From positions 1 through 34,247 of the forward strand of contig CANQEX010000010.1 of NCBI GenBank assembly GCA_947596225.1: 34,247 nt of DNA, written 5' to 3'. Positions within the stretch are counted from its first letter, which is position 1; the number at the start of each line of letters is the position of its first letter. This document shows, piece by piece, positions 8,303 to 16,296 of this stretch. A program made the position numbers and the translations under genes. The notes beneath the pieces were generated by a model. That model saw only the letters and a list, made by a program, of their open reading frames with translations, was not told the DNA's origin and did no database searches. This DNA is from an uncultured Clostridia bacterium. GTDB taxonomy: Bacteria > Bacillota > Clostridia > TANB77 > CAG-508.

Positions 8303-9100
8303 ATGAGTGTTTTGATAACTATATTTTTAGGTATATTAATAGTAAGACTTATAGTAAAAGATTCAAATTTTACATCTAAACCAAATTTTATATTTAAAAT
8401 GTTAGATACATTAGCAGAATCTAAAGATAAAATATATTTTTCAATAAACAAAGAATGTGTTGTTAAAGAGGTATATGGTGAGCTTGTAATTACTATTGAT
8501 GCAATTAATTATTTTATTAAGGAAAAAAATGGAAAAACATTAGCTGAAGGTGATATTGTAAAAATATCTAAAGATAATTTAAAACGAGAAAAAATAAGTG
8601 AGTCTACTCCTATAATTGTAGAAAAATTAAAGAAAAAAAATTATATATTTAGGCAAAAATTAAAAATTACTTCTAAAAAAATAATAGAAAAGTTGTCATT
8701 AATATTTATAACTCTAATGGTAGTAGGAATTTTAATACTTGGAATATATTTTCAATTTAAAGCAGACGATTTTTTTAAAACAGCAATAAAAACTACTGCT
8801 ATAATAACAGATATCAAAAGTGATTATACTGGAAGTGATACATCTTATTATGTTTATATTGATTACACAGTTGATGGAACTCTGTACCATAGTAAGTATG
8901 AGGAATATTATACTGGTATGAGTATTGGGCAAGAAGTAGAAATATATTATAATCCAGATAATCCATATGAAAATAAATGCAAAACTTCAAAATATGATGG
9001 ATATATTATGATTTTATTCATTACTTTATGGGTTCTCGTTATATTTTATATTCAAAAGCGTGCTAAAGCTAATGATGACAATAATGATGATAATGATTAA
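8303..9100 (+). CDS. DUF3592-like membrane protein
   Basis: 265 residues with a hydrophobic N-terminus, a soluble region, a membrane span near 136-155 and another near 237-254. The part between the last two spans has the DUF3592 signature: repeated polar strands, YTVDGTLYHSKYEEYYTG, a V-E-I-Y-Y-N-P block and a following NP. The molecular role of the family is not established. The first ~130 residues are extra to the domain and not recognised. An AGAAGGG site and a perfect sigma-A promoter precede it, so expression is probably substantial unless repressed through the spacer palindrome. The tail is Asp/Asn-rich. Confidence 0.75.
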   Translation: MSVLITIFLGILIVRLIVKDSNFTSKPNFIFKMLDTLAESKDKIYFSINKECVVKEVYGELVITIDAINYFIKEKNGKTLAEGDIVKISKDNLKREKISESTPIIVEKLKKKNYIFRQKLKITSKKIIEKLSLIFITLMVVGILILGIYFQFKADDFFKTAIKTTAIITDIKSDYTGSDTSYYVYIDYTVDGTLYHSKYEEYYTGMSIGQEVEIYYNPDNPYENKCKTSKYDGYIMILFITLWVLVIFYIQKRAKANDDNNDDND

Positions 9101-9189
9101 ATCCAGTAATAGCAAAGGGTTCATCCTAGCAACAATTTAGTAAAAATAAAATTTTCACATATTTAAAAGATGAATTGTAAAAAATATAA

Positions 9190-9426
9190 ATACAAAAAGT
9201 AATAGTAGAAAAAGAACAATCGGGACAAATAAAAGCTGAATATGGAAAAGCTATTTTACTAAATGTATCGAAAAGATTATCAAAAGAAATTGGAAAAGGA
9301 TTTTCAAAAAGCAATTTATTTAATATGAGAAAATTCTATCTAATGTATTCCAAAATTCCAGACACGTCTGGAATTTTTATAAATATTTTTTTATGGAAAT
9401 TTTTTATCTATAACATTAAAATATAA
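9190..9426 (+). pseudogene. Remnant of a DUF1016/YhcG-type (PDDEXK nuclease family) gene
   Basis: An open stretch without a start codon reads IVEKEQSGQIKAEYGKAILL, followed by LSKEIGKGFSKSNLFNMRKFY. This is the conserved core of the DUF1016 N-terminal domain (YhcG). Stops lie just upstream in the same frame, and the similarity ends at the hairpin near 9352-9377. About 50 of more than 300 expected residues remain. It lies in a 480-base gap between DUF3592 and the ABC operon. The rest of the gap is AT-rich with two hairpins and nothing else I can name. Confidence 0.7.
9352..9380 (+). terminator. Hairpin with short T run inside the pseudogene region
   Basis: AAAATTCCAGAC and GTCTGGAATTTT form a near-perfect 12-bp stem with a two-base turn, followed by T and AT-rich sequence. 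It could be a terminator for DUF3592 transcription or the scar of an insertion that cut the DUF1016 gene. Confidence 0.5.
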
Positions 9427-9518
9427 AATTTTCCCATTCTTTTTATTAAGTAAAATGAAAATTGTTCAGAATATGTATAAAATAATAGTGATAGTTTATA
9501 AATATAATTGATATTTTA

Positions 9519-9550
9519 ACTGCTAACAATTTTGTTAGCAGTATTTTTTT
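9519..9550 (+). terminator. Strong Rho-independent terminator ahead of the ABC operon
   Basis: ACTGCTAACA / TGTTAGCAGT stem with an ATTT loop, followed by ATTTTTTT. It lies only 34 bases before the ABC ATPase start. It either ends upstream transcription or acts as a leader attenuator. I saw no TPP or other riboswitch consensus next to it. Confidence 0.8.
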
Positions 9551-9583
9551 ATGTTACATAAAATATAGTAAAGGAGGTAAAAA

Positions 9584-10354
9584 ATGAAACAAATATTAGA
9601 AGTAAAAAATATAAGTAAAAAATACCAAGGAAAAGAAGGAGAAGTTTTAGCTATAAATAATGTTAATTTTAATATTAAAGAAGGTGAATTTGTTAGTATT
9701 ATTGGACCAAGTGGATGTGGAAAATCAACTCTTCTTTCGATTATAGCTGGTTTAGAAGATAAAACAACAGGTGATATTTATATAGAAGGAGAAAAAATAA
9801 ACGGTATTTCAGAAAAGATAGGTTATATGCTTCAAAGAGATTGTTTATTAGAGTGGAGAAATATATTAAATAATACAATATTTGGGCTTGAAATAAAAAA
9901 TAATATAGATAAAGCTTCAAAACAATATGTAATAGATTTATTAAAAAAATATGATTTATATGATTTTATAAATAAATATCCAAGTGAGCTTTCAGGAGGA
10001 ATGAGACAAAGAGTTGCTTTAATTAGAACTCTTGCTACTAGGCCAAAAATTTTGTTATTAGATGAAGCTTTTTCTGCACTTGATTATCAAACTAGAATAA
10101 TGGTAACAAATGATATTTATGAAATTTTAAGAAAAGAAAAAATAACAACTTTAATGGTAACACATGATATTTCAGAAGCAATAAGTATGTCAGATAGAGT
10201 TTTAGTTTTAAGTAAAAGACCAGGAACTATAAAAAATATACATGAGATAAATTTTGATATAGATAATAGAACACCAATAAATTGTAGAGAAAGAACGGAA
10301 TTTACCAATTATTTTAATATTTTATGGAAGGAGTTGGGAGTTGATGAAAAATAA
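9584..10354 (+). CDS. ABC importer ATPase of the nitrate/sulfonate/thiamine-precursor type
   Basis: Energises import with the permease and binding protein that follow. The 256 residues show Walker A GPSGCGKST, the Q-loop in MLQRDCLLEW, the signature LSGGMRQR, Walker B ILLLDEAFSALD and the switch His in VTHDISEA. The LLEWRNIL segment is typical of the SsuB/TauB/NrtD/ThiZ group. AAAGGAGG precedes ATG. The final 11 bases overlap the permease gene, indicating coupling. The substrate cannot be decided from the ATPase. Confidence 0.93.
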   Translation: MKQILEVKNISKKYQGKEGEVLAINNVNFNIKEGEFVSIIGPSGCGKSTLLSIIAGLEDKTTGDIYIEGEKINGISEKIGYMLQRDCLLEWRNILNNTIFGLEIKNNIDKASKQYVIDLLKKYDLYDFINKYPSELSGGMRQRVALIRTLATRPKILLLDEAFSALDYQTRIMVTNDIYEILRKEKITTLMVTHDISEAISMSDRVLVLSKRPGTIKNIHEINFDIDNRTPINCRERTEFTNYFNILWKELGVDEK

Positions 10355-11150
10355 TATATCTGTTGAACGAAAAGAATATTTGAAAAAAATACGTAAAAGA
10401 AAATTTACTATTATATTTCTACAAATAGCTATATTAGTTGCTTTTTTAGTAATTTGGGAAATACTTGCAAATTTAGAAATTATAGATAGCTTTATAACAA
10501 GTAAACCAAGTAGAATATTTGAAACTTTTATGAATTTAAGCTCAAATGATTTATTAAAACATATTTTAGTAACAACATATGAAACTGTAATAGGCTTTTT
10601 AATTGGAACAACTTTAGGTGTTTTTATTGCAATTATATTATGGTGGTCTGATTATTTATCTGAAATTTTTGAACCATATTTGGTGGTATTAAATAGTTTA
10701 CCTAAAGTAGCATTAGGACCTATAATTATTATTTGGGTTGGTGCTGGAACTCCTGCAATAATTGTTATGGCAGTTGCAATATCACTTATAGTAACAATTT
10801 TGGAAAATTTAAATGGATTTTTAAAAACAGATAAAGAAGTAATTAAAATGGCTAAAACTTTTAAAGCAACAAAATTTCAAATATTAACTAAAATAGTAAT
10901 ACCAGCAAATATTAGTACTTTTATAAATTCTTTGAAAGTAAATATAGGATTATCATTAGTAGGTGTTATTTCTGGAGAATTTTTAGTATCTAAAGCTGGT
11001 TTAGGATATTTAATAGTTTATGGTGGTCAAGTATTCAAATTAGATTTAGTTATGACAAGTGTAATAATACTTGGAATTCTTGCTGGTATAATGTATGGTG
11101 CTGTTTTACTACTAGAAAAAGTAATTACAAAAACAAGGTTTAATATTTAG
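10344..11150 (+). CDS. ABC importer permease (SsuC/TauC type)
   Basis: About 268 residues with roughly six hydrophobic spans. The ABC-coupling (EAA) loop lies near residues 160-190, around MAKTFKATKFQILTKIVIPA, as in binding-protein-dependent permeases. The track starts at TTG 10341; ATG 10344, with AAGGAG upstream, is the likelier start. It overlaps the ATPase gene by 11 bases. An 88-base gap with a hairpin separates it from the binding-protein gene. Confidence 0.9.
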   Translation: MKNNISVERKEYLKKIRKRKFTIIFLQIAILVAFLVIWEILANLEIIDSFITSKPSRIFETFMNLSSNDLLKHILVTTYETVIGFLIGTTLGVFIAIILWWSDYLSEIFEPYLVVLNSLPKVALGPIIIIWVGAGTPAIIVMAVAISLIVTILENLNGFLKTDKEVIKMAKTFKATKFQILTKIVIPANISTFINSLKVNIGLSLVGVISGEFLVSKAGLGYLIVYGGQVFKLDLVMTSVIILGILAGIMYGAVLLLEKVITKTRFNI

Positions 11151-11191
11151 TCAAGCACAATTAATCTTTACAAACATATGATATAAAAAGC

Positions 11192-11216
11192 TTTAATATG
11201 AAAATTTCATATTAAA
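11192..11216. repeat. Perfect 12-bp inverted repeat between permease and binding-protein genes
   Basis: TTTAATATGAAA, one base, TTTCATATTAAA. In an operon this position often holds an mRNA-stabilising or processing hairpin that raises the level of the binding protein relative to the membrane parts. There is no T tract, so it is unlikely to be a full terminator. Confidence 0.6.
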
Positions 11217-11238
11217 AATATGTGATGGGAGGTTAAAA

Positions 11239-12252
11239 ATGAATAAGAAGAATATTACTTCGATTGTAATTGCTGTAGTAGCTGTTATTGTAGCTATTAT
11301 AATTATTATTAATGGCTTTACAAATCAAGATAATACTGAATTACAAACAATTAATTTAAGTGAGGTAACACGTTCTGTATTTTATTCGCCACAATATGTT
11401 GCTATAAAAAATGGATATTTTGAGAAAAATGGTATGAAAATTGAACTCACAACAGGGCAAGGAGCAGATGCTGTTATGACAGCAGTATTAGCAAATCAAG
11501 CAGATATAGGTTTTGCTGGACCAGAAGCTTCGATATATGTTTATAATGAAGGAAAAGAAGATCATACAGAAGTATTTGCACAACTTACTAAAAGAGATGG
11601 ATCTTTTTTAATTTCAAGAGAACCAAATGATAATTTTTCATGGAAGGATATAAAGGGTAAAACAGTTATTCCAGGAAGAAAAGGTGGAGTTCCATATATG
11701 ACTTTAGAATATGTTTTAAAACAAAATGAAATAAATCCACAAACAGATGCAAGTTTAGATGACAGTATAAAGTTTGACTTAATGGCTGGAGCTTTTTCTG
11801 CTGGAAATGCAGATTATGTAACATTGTTTGAACCAACTGCTTCTCAAACAGTTGCTCAAGGTAAAGGATATATTGTTGCTTCAATTGGTGAGGCAGCAGG
11901 TGAAATTCCATATACAGCATATTTTGCAAAACAAAGCTATATTAATGAAAATAAAGATATAATACAAGGTTTTACAAATAGTATTTATGAAGGTCAACAA
12001 TGGGTGAAAAATCATACAGCTAGAGAAATTGCCGAAGTTGTTCAAGAATTTTTCCCAGATACAGATTTAGATATGTTAGAATCTGCAATACAAAGCTATA
12101 AAAATATTGATGCTTGGAATGAAACTCCAGTTATGACTGAAGAAAGTTTTTCAAGGTTAGAAGATGTTATGATTGAAGCAGGAGAATTACAAGAAAAAGT
12201 ACCATTTAATGAAATTGTAAATAATACTTATGCTGAAAATGCTATAAAATAG
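11239..12252 (+). CDS. ABC importer substrate-binding protein (NMT1/SsuA-like)
   Basis: 337 residues: an N-terminal membrane anchor (about 7-27, very Ile/Val rich) followed by a periplasmic-binding-type domain. That domain shows YSPQYVAIKNGYFEKNGMKIEL, QADIGFAGPEASI and GRKGGVPYMTLEYVL, as in NMT1/THI5-like and sulfonate-binding proteins. Oddly, the anchor has no Cys, so it is not a lipoprotein as is usual in Firmicutes; it is held by an uncleaved helix or released by signal peptidase I. GGGAGG precedes ATG. Possible substrates are sulfonates, nitrate-like anions or a thiamine pyrimidine precursor. CysE two genes on weakly favours sulfur. Confidence 0.9.
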   Translation: MNKKNITSIVIAVVAVIVAIIIIINGFTNQDNTELQTINLSEVTRSVFYSPQYVAIKNGYFEKNGMKIELTTGQGADAVMTAVLANQADIGFAGPEASIYVYNEGKEDHTEVFAQLTKRDGSFLISREPNDNFSWKDIKGKTVIPGRKGGVPYMTLEYVLKQNEINPQTDASLDDSIKFDLMAGAFSAGNADYVTLFEPTASQTVAQGKGYIVASIGEAAGEIPYTAYFAKQSYINENKDIIQGFTNSIYEGQQWVKNHTAREIAEVVQEFFPDTDLDMLESAIQSYKNIDAWNETPVMTEESFSRLEDVMIEAGELQEKVPFNEIVNNTYAENAIK

Positions 12253-12278
12253 GCTTGATTTAAAAATATAAATTGTTT

Positions 12279-12321
12279 AAAATAAAACTATAGTGAAATT
12301 TTTTACTATAGTTTTATTTTT
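12279..12321 (+). terminator. Long AT-rich terminator after the ABC operon
   Basis: A 16-bp stem (AAATAAAACTATAGT / ACTATAGTTTTATTT core) with a 10-base loop. Its right arm supplies the T-rich run. The next gene's GGGGGA ribosome site follows immediately. Confidence 0.75.
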
Positions 12322-12331
12322 GGGGGAAATA

Positions 12332-13177
12332 ATGAACTGGATATTTTTTTTAATAATGTATTTAATTTTTTCTGTTATATTTAATCAAGCTTATAAAGTG
12401 TCAACAAAAAATCTAAAAAATGCGGGTGCATTAACAATTTTATTAGAATTAATTGCAGTAATTACACTTATATTTTGTATACCATTTTTTGAAATAAAAT
12501 TTCCTAGTGATATAAAAGTATATCTGTTTTTAGGGTTATCTGTGATATTTTATACATTATCAGATAGATTAAATACTACTGTAAGAAGTGGAATAGAAGC
12601 ATCAACTTTTAATATAATTCTTCAATTATCAACTGTATTTATGATTTTTGCTGGATTAATATTTTTTAAAGAGCCTTTTATAATAAATAAATTTATAGGA
12701 GCTATATTAATTATTGTAAGTAATATTTTAGTATTTTATAAAAAAGGAAATCAAAAAATAGATAAGTATGTGTTTTTAGGAATTCTAGCTAATTTATCTT
12801 TTACAGTTGCACTATTTTTAGATGTTAATATCTCAGATAATTTTAATTTACCAATATATGCTGGTATTACATTAGGAGTTCCAGCGATTTTAATATTTAT
12901 TTTTGAAAAAATTAAAATTGCTGATTTAAAAGATGAATTTATAAATGGAAATAAAAAGGCAATGATACTAACTTCAGTTACTTGGGGACTTTCAATAATT
13001 TTTCAATTAAGAGCATATCAACTTGGAAATGTAAGTATTGTAGCACCACTTGGAGCTTTAACTGTAATTATAAATGTTATTGTTGGATATATATTTTTAA
13101 ATGAAAAAGATAATTTATTAAAAAAATTAATATCTGCACTTTTAATTATATTTGGTATAATTTTAATAAAAATATAA
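12332..13177 (+). CDS. DMT-superfamily transporter (EamA-like)
   Basis: About 281 residues made almost wholly of hydrophobic helices in two similar halves (roughly 9-10 spans). The internal duplication and the YQLGNVSIVAPLGALTVIINV stretch near the end are typical of EamA/drug-metabolite transporters. The track start (12293) lies in the terminator; GGGGGAA followed by ATG 12332 (MNWIFFLIMY) is the better start. It probably exports a small metabolite, and the position before cysE would allow an amino-acid or thiol-related substrate, but that is only context. Confidence 0.75.
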   Translation: MNWIFFLIMYLIFSVIFNQAYKVSTKNLKNAGALTILLELIAVITLIFCIPFFEIKFPSDIKVYLFLGLSVIFYTLSDRLNTTVRSGIEASTFNIILQLSTVFMIFAGLIFFKEPFIINKFIGAILIIVSNILVFYKKGNQKIDKYVFLGILANLSFTVALFLDVNISDNFNLPIYAGITLGVPAILIFIFEKIKIADLKDEFINGNKKAMILTSVTWGLSIIFQLRAYQLGNVSIVAPLGALTVIINVIVGYIFLNEKDNLLKKLISALLIIFGIILIKI

Positions 13178-13239
13178 CTTAACATTCTTCCATATTTTGC
13201 ATAAACTATATAAAGATTTAGTTAGGTAGGTTTATGCTT

Positions 13240-13797
13240 ATGGAAAAAATAAAAATTATTATAGATATTATTAAAAATAATATTGTAAAAATATTTAAAG
13301 GTTTGTATGAAGATGCAAAAAATATAAAGGAAAAAGATCCAGCTGCTAGAAGTTTAATAGAAGTAATTATATTATATTCAGGATTTCATGCACTATTTTT
13401 TCATCGTATTGCACATCTTTTATATAAAAAGAAAATATATTTTATTGCTAGATTAATTTCTCAAGTTTCTAGATTTTTTACAGGAATAGAAATTCATCCA
13501 GGTGCTAAAATTGGAAAAAGATTATTTATAGATCATGGTATTGGAATAGTTATTGGCGAAACAGCAGAAATTGGAGATGATTGTACAATATATCATAATG
13601 TAACATTAGGTGGAACAGGAAAAGACATAAATAAAAGACATCCTACTCTTAAAAACAATGTTTTAGTAGGAACAGGTGCAAAAGTATTAGGGCCAATAGT
13701 AATAGAAAATAATGCAAAAATTGGTGCTGGTGCAGTTGTTTTAAAAGATGTAAAAGAAAATGAAACTGTTGTTGGTATTCCTGCAAGTAAAATATAA
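13240..13797 (+). CDS. cysE: Serine O-acetyltransferase
   Basis: Makes O-acetylserine from serine and acetyl-CoA, the first committed step of cysteine synthesis. 185 residues, the short Firmicute form. An N-terminal helical part is followed from about residue 85 by left-handed beta-helix hexapeptide repeats with [15 protein letters not shown], the catalytic His region, and VTLGGTGK. I prefer ATG 13240 because AGGTAGG lies 9 bases upstream and only 3 bases from ATG 13234. No T-box or S-box leader is visible in the 60-base gap before it. Confidence 0.93.
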   Translation: MEKIKIIIDIIKNNIVKIFKGLYEDAKNIKEKDPAARSLIEVIILYSGFHALFFHRIAHLLYKKKIYFIARLISQVSRFFTGIEIHPGAKIGKRLFIDHGIGIVIGETAEIGDDCTIYHNVTLGGTGKDINKRHPTLKNNVLVGTGAKVLGPIVIENNAKIGAGAVVLKDVKENETVVGIPASKI

Positions 13798-13868
13798 TAA
13801 ATATGTTGTTGAATAAAATAAATTTCTGTGATAATATTTAATAGAAAAAAATGAAAGGAGAAATAATT

Positions 13869-14237
13869 ATGAGTAAAGAATTAATAATTAAAAAATGTAA
13901 TAAATGTGGAGAGCTTGTAAAAGTACTTAAAGATAATTGTGAAGTAGTATGCTGTGGAGAGCCTATGAAAAAATTAATACCAAATTCTGTAGATGCAACA
14001 ATAGAAAAACATGTTCCAGAATATGAAGTAAAAGATGGAAAAATATTTGTAAAAGTTAATCATGTAATGGAAGAAGACCATTATATTGAGTGGATTTCTA
14101 TTGTAATGGATGGAAAAGAATGTACAACATATTTAAAACCGGGAATGGAAGCTAAAGCTCATTGTAAATATGTTCCTGGTTCTACAATATATGCTTATTG
14201 TAATAAACATGAATTATGGAAAAAAGAAGTAGAGTAA
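13869..14237 (+). CDS. Desulfoferrodoxin (superoxide reductase)
   Basis: Reduces superoxide to peroxide in anaerobes without producing oxygen. 122 residues with both iron centres. The N-terminal desulforedoxin-type site has CNKCGE and VVCCGEP. The C-terminal catalytic site has its His/Cys ligands in EKHVPEYE, NHVMEEDHYIEW and YCNKHELW. The ATG at 13851 in the track contains the AAAGGAG ribosome site; ATG 13869 (MSKELIIKKC) is the true start. One base separates its stop from the next gene, so the two are co-transcribed. It shows an oxygen-sensitive life style. Confidence 0.95.
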   Translation: MSKELIIKKCNKCGELVKVLKDNCEVVCCGEPMKKLIPNSVDATIEKHVPEYEVKDGKIFVKVNHVMEEDHYIEWISIVMDGKECTTYLKPGMEAKAHCKYVPGSTIYAYCNKHELWKKEVE

Positions 14238-14238
14238 A

Positions 14239-15795
14239 ATGTTTAGATTAGAAAATATAAAAATATATGAAGATTTATCTGAAGAAGAAGTTCTAAAACA
14301 AGCATGTAGTAAATATAAAATAGATTTTAAAAATATAAAAAAATATAGTATTTATAAGAAATCTATAGATGCTAGAAATAAATCTAATATTCATTATAAT
14401 TATACTATTGATATAGATTATAATGGAAATAGAAAAATAAAAAATGCTAAAATTGTTTCTGAAGAAAATTTTGAATTAAATATAAATGTAAAAAGAAAAA
14501 GTAAGGTAAGACCAGTAATAGTTGGAGCTGGTCCTGCCGGACTTTTTTGTGCGTTAATATTGGTACAAAATGGAATAAAGCCAATTATAATTGAGCGAGG
14601 TAAAAGGGTAGAAGAAAGAGAAAAAATAGTACAAGCATTTTTAGAAAAAGGAAAATTAGACTGTAATACAAATGTTCAATTTGGAGAAGGTGGAGCTGGA
14701 ACTTTTTCAGATGGTAAATTAACTACAAATGTTAATAACCCTTTATGTAGAAAAGTACTTAAAGAATTTGTGAATTTTGGTGCACCGAATCAAATAATGT
14801 ATATAAATAAACCTCATATTGGAACAGATAACTTAATAAAAATAATTTCTAATATGAGAAATTATATAATAGAAAATGGAGGAGAATTTATATTTGAAGA
14901 AAAAGTTATTGATTTCACAATAAAAAATGAAAATATAAGTTCTATAATTACTGAAAAAAGAGAAATTTCTACAGATACTGCAGTTTTTGCAATAGGACAC
15001 AGTGCTAGAGATACATTTGAAAAAATATATGAAAAAGGCTTAAATATGGAAAAAAAGAGTTTTTCTGTAGGAGTTAGAATTGAACATAAACAACAAATGA
15101 TAAATAATTCTCAATATGGTACAAAATCAAAATTAAAATTACCACCTGCAGAATATAAACTTGCATATCATGGAGAAAATCGTTCATGTTACACATTTTG
15201 TATGTGCCCAGGAGGAGTTGTAATTGCTTCTTCTAGTAATGAAGGAGAGGTTGTTACAAATGGTATGAGTAAATTTGCTCGTAATGAAGAAAATGCAAAT
15301 AGTGCAGTATTAGTAAATGTAACACCAGAAGATTTTGAAGGAAGTTCTCCATTACAAGGAATGTATTTTCAAAAAGAATTAGAGCAAAAAGCTTTTAAAT
15401 TAGGTGGCGAAAACTATTATGCACCAGTACAAAGAGTAGAAGATTTTTTTGAAAATAGAAAAACTGTAAAATTAGGAGAAGTAAAACCAAGTTATAAACC
15501 AGGAGTAACTTTATCTAATTTACAAGAAATTTTACCGAGTTATGTTACTAAAACTCTAAAAGAAGGATTATTAGATTTTGACAAAAAAATAAAAGGATTT
15601 GCAAATAAAGATGCAATATTAACTGGAGTTGAAACAAGAAGTTCTTCACCAGTTAGAATAATAAGAAATGATAATTTTGAAGCAAATGTAAAAGGATTTT
15701 ATCCATGTGGAGAAGGGGCTGGTTATGCTGGTGGAATTATGACAGCAAGTATAGATGGAATAAAATGTGCTATAAAAATATTAGAAAAAGAATAA
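14239..15795 (+). CDS. FAD-dependent dehydrogenase of the COG2509 type
   Basis: 518 residues. An N-terminal ~85-residue domain is followed by a Rossmann dinucleotide site PVIVGAGPAGLFCALIL with the acidic ending IIIERG. It also has the QFGEGGAGTFSDGKL, FAIGHSARDTFE and CMCPGGVVIASSS segments that characterise this family, and a C-terminal FAD site (YPCGEGAGYAGGIMTAS). The physiological substrate of the family is not known to me. It starts one base after the desulfoferrodoxin stop, without its own strong ribosome site, so translation is coupled. A redox role alongside superoxide reductase is inference. Confidence 0.88.
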   Translation: MFRLENIKIYEDLSEEEVLKQACSKYKIDFKNIKKYSIYKKSIDARNKSNIHYNYTIDIDYNGNRKIKNAKIVSEENFELNINVKRKSKVRPVIVGAGPAGLFCALILVQNGIKPIIIERGKRVEEREKIVQAFLEKGKLDCNTNVQFGEGGAGTFSDGKLTTNVNNPLCRKVLKEFVNFGAPNQIMYINKPHIGTDNLIKIISNMRNYIIENGGEFIFEEKVIDFTIKNENISSIITEKREISTDTAVFAIGHSARDTFEKIYEKGLNMEKKSFSVGVRIEHKQQMINNSQYGTKSKLKLPPAEYKLAYHGENRSCYTFCMCPGGVVIASSSNEGEVVTNGMSKFARNEENANSAVLVNVTPEDFEGSSPLQGMYFQKELEQKAFKLGGENYYAPVQRVEDFFENRKTVKLGEVKPSYKPGVTLSNLQEILPSYVTKTLKEGLLDFDKKIKGFANKDAILTGVETRSSSPVRIIRNDNFEANVKGFYPCGEGAGYAGGIMTASIDGIKCAIKILEKE

Positions 15796-15797
15796 AC

Positions 15798-15826
15798 TTG
15801 ACGAAAACTCGTAAAGAGAGTAAAAT
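15798..15826 (+). promoter_or_regulatory. Promoter of rnpB
   Basis: TTGACG, 17 bases, TAAAAT, ending 7 bases before the inferred 5' end of RNase P RNA. Confidence 0.75.
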
Positions 15827-15833
15827 AACAAAT

Positions 15834-16179
15834 AGAGTAAATTGAATAGTCGCTGGTGAAATTCGAAAGGATTCACGAGAGGAAAGTCCGGGCTCCATAA
15901 GAGCAATGATACTTGATAACGTCAAGCGGGGGCAACCCTAGGGAAAGTGCAACAGAAAATAACAACCATTTTGGTTCAGGTGAAAAGGCGGAGTAAAAGC
16001 CCACCAGCAGTATAGTGATATACTGGCTGTGTAAACCCTATCTGGAGCAACACCTTGGTAAAGAATGTTAAGACTGCTCGTCATATTCTTGTAAATCCTT
16101 GAGTGGCTTGAAATATATAGCAATATATATTCTAGATAAATGACTATTCACGACAGAACCCGGCTTATAGATTTACTTT
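15834..16179 (+). ncRNA. rnpB: RNase P RNA, type A
   Basis: Catalytic RNA that removes 5' leaders from tRNA precursors together with the RnpA protein. The universally conserved P4 strand GAGGAAAGTCCGGGCTCC and its partner ACAGAACCCGGCTTAT are present, as are the GGGAAAGTGCAACAGAAA core and the CCTTGAGTGGC region. The ends are set by P1 (AGAGTAAAT with ATTTACTTT, one G-U), and P2 is GAATAGTC with GACTATTC. Length is about 346 nt. The P2/P3 arrangement and long 3' domain fit the ancestral type A rather than the Bacillus type B. It has its own promoter and terminator. Confidence 0.97.
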
Positions 16180-16205
16180 AAAGAAGTGCAATTTGCACTT
16201 CTTTT
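16180..16205 (+). terminator. Terminator of rnpB
   Basis: AAGAAGTGCAA, one base, TTGCACTTCTT, followed by TT: a perfect stem directly after P1. Confidence 0.85.
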
Positions 16206-16264
16206 GTTAAATAAATGTAAATAAATTGTTATTTATTTTATATATTATTTGTTTTATAATATAT

Positions 16265-16286
16265 ATGTATATTATAAAAAGAAAGT
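16265..16286. promoter_or_regulatory. AT palindrome over a likely -10 region
   Basis: Two ten-base arms, TTATAATATA and TATATTATAA (nominal spacer TATG), just upstream of the 363-residue ORF. It contains a TATAAT. The -35 is weak. It could be an operator or simply low-complexity AT sequence; the exact arm borders are approximate. Confidence 0.35.
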
Positions 16287-16296
16287 TGGTATATAA

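Noticed and set aside
9126-9314. Minus-strand 62-residue ORF
   Set aside because: Antisense to the DUF1016 remnant; no ribosome site and Phe/Ser/Cys-rich composition.
9427-9583. TPP riboswitch ahead of a thiamine-precursor-like importer
   Set aside because: The conserved CTGAGA and ACCTGATCTGGATAATGCCAG segments are absent.
15938-16123. Minus-strand ORF of 61 residues
   Set aside because: It lies in RNase P RNA, whose conserved structure explains the sequence.
16207-16240. AAATAAAT/ATTTATTT inverted repeat after rnpB
   Set aside because: All A/T and expected by chance in such AT-rich intergenic sequence.
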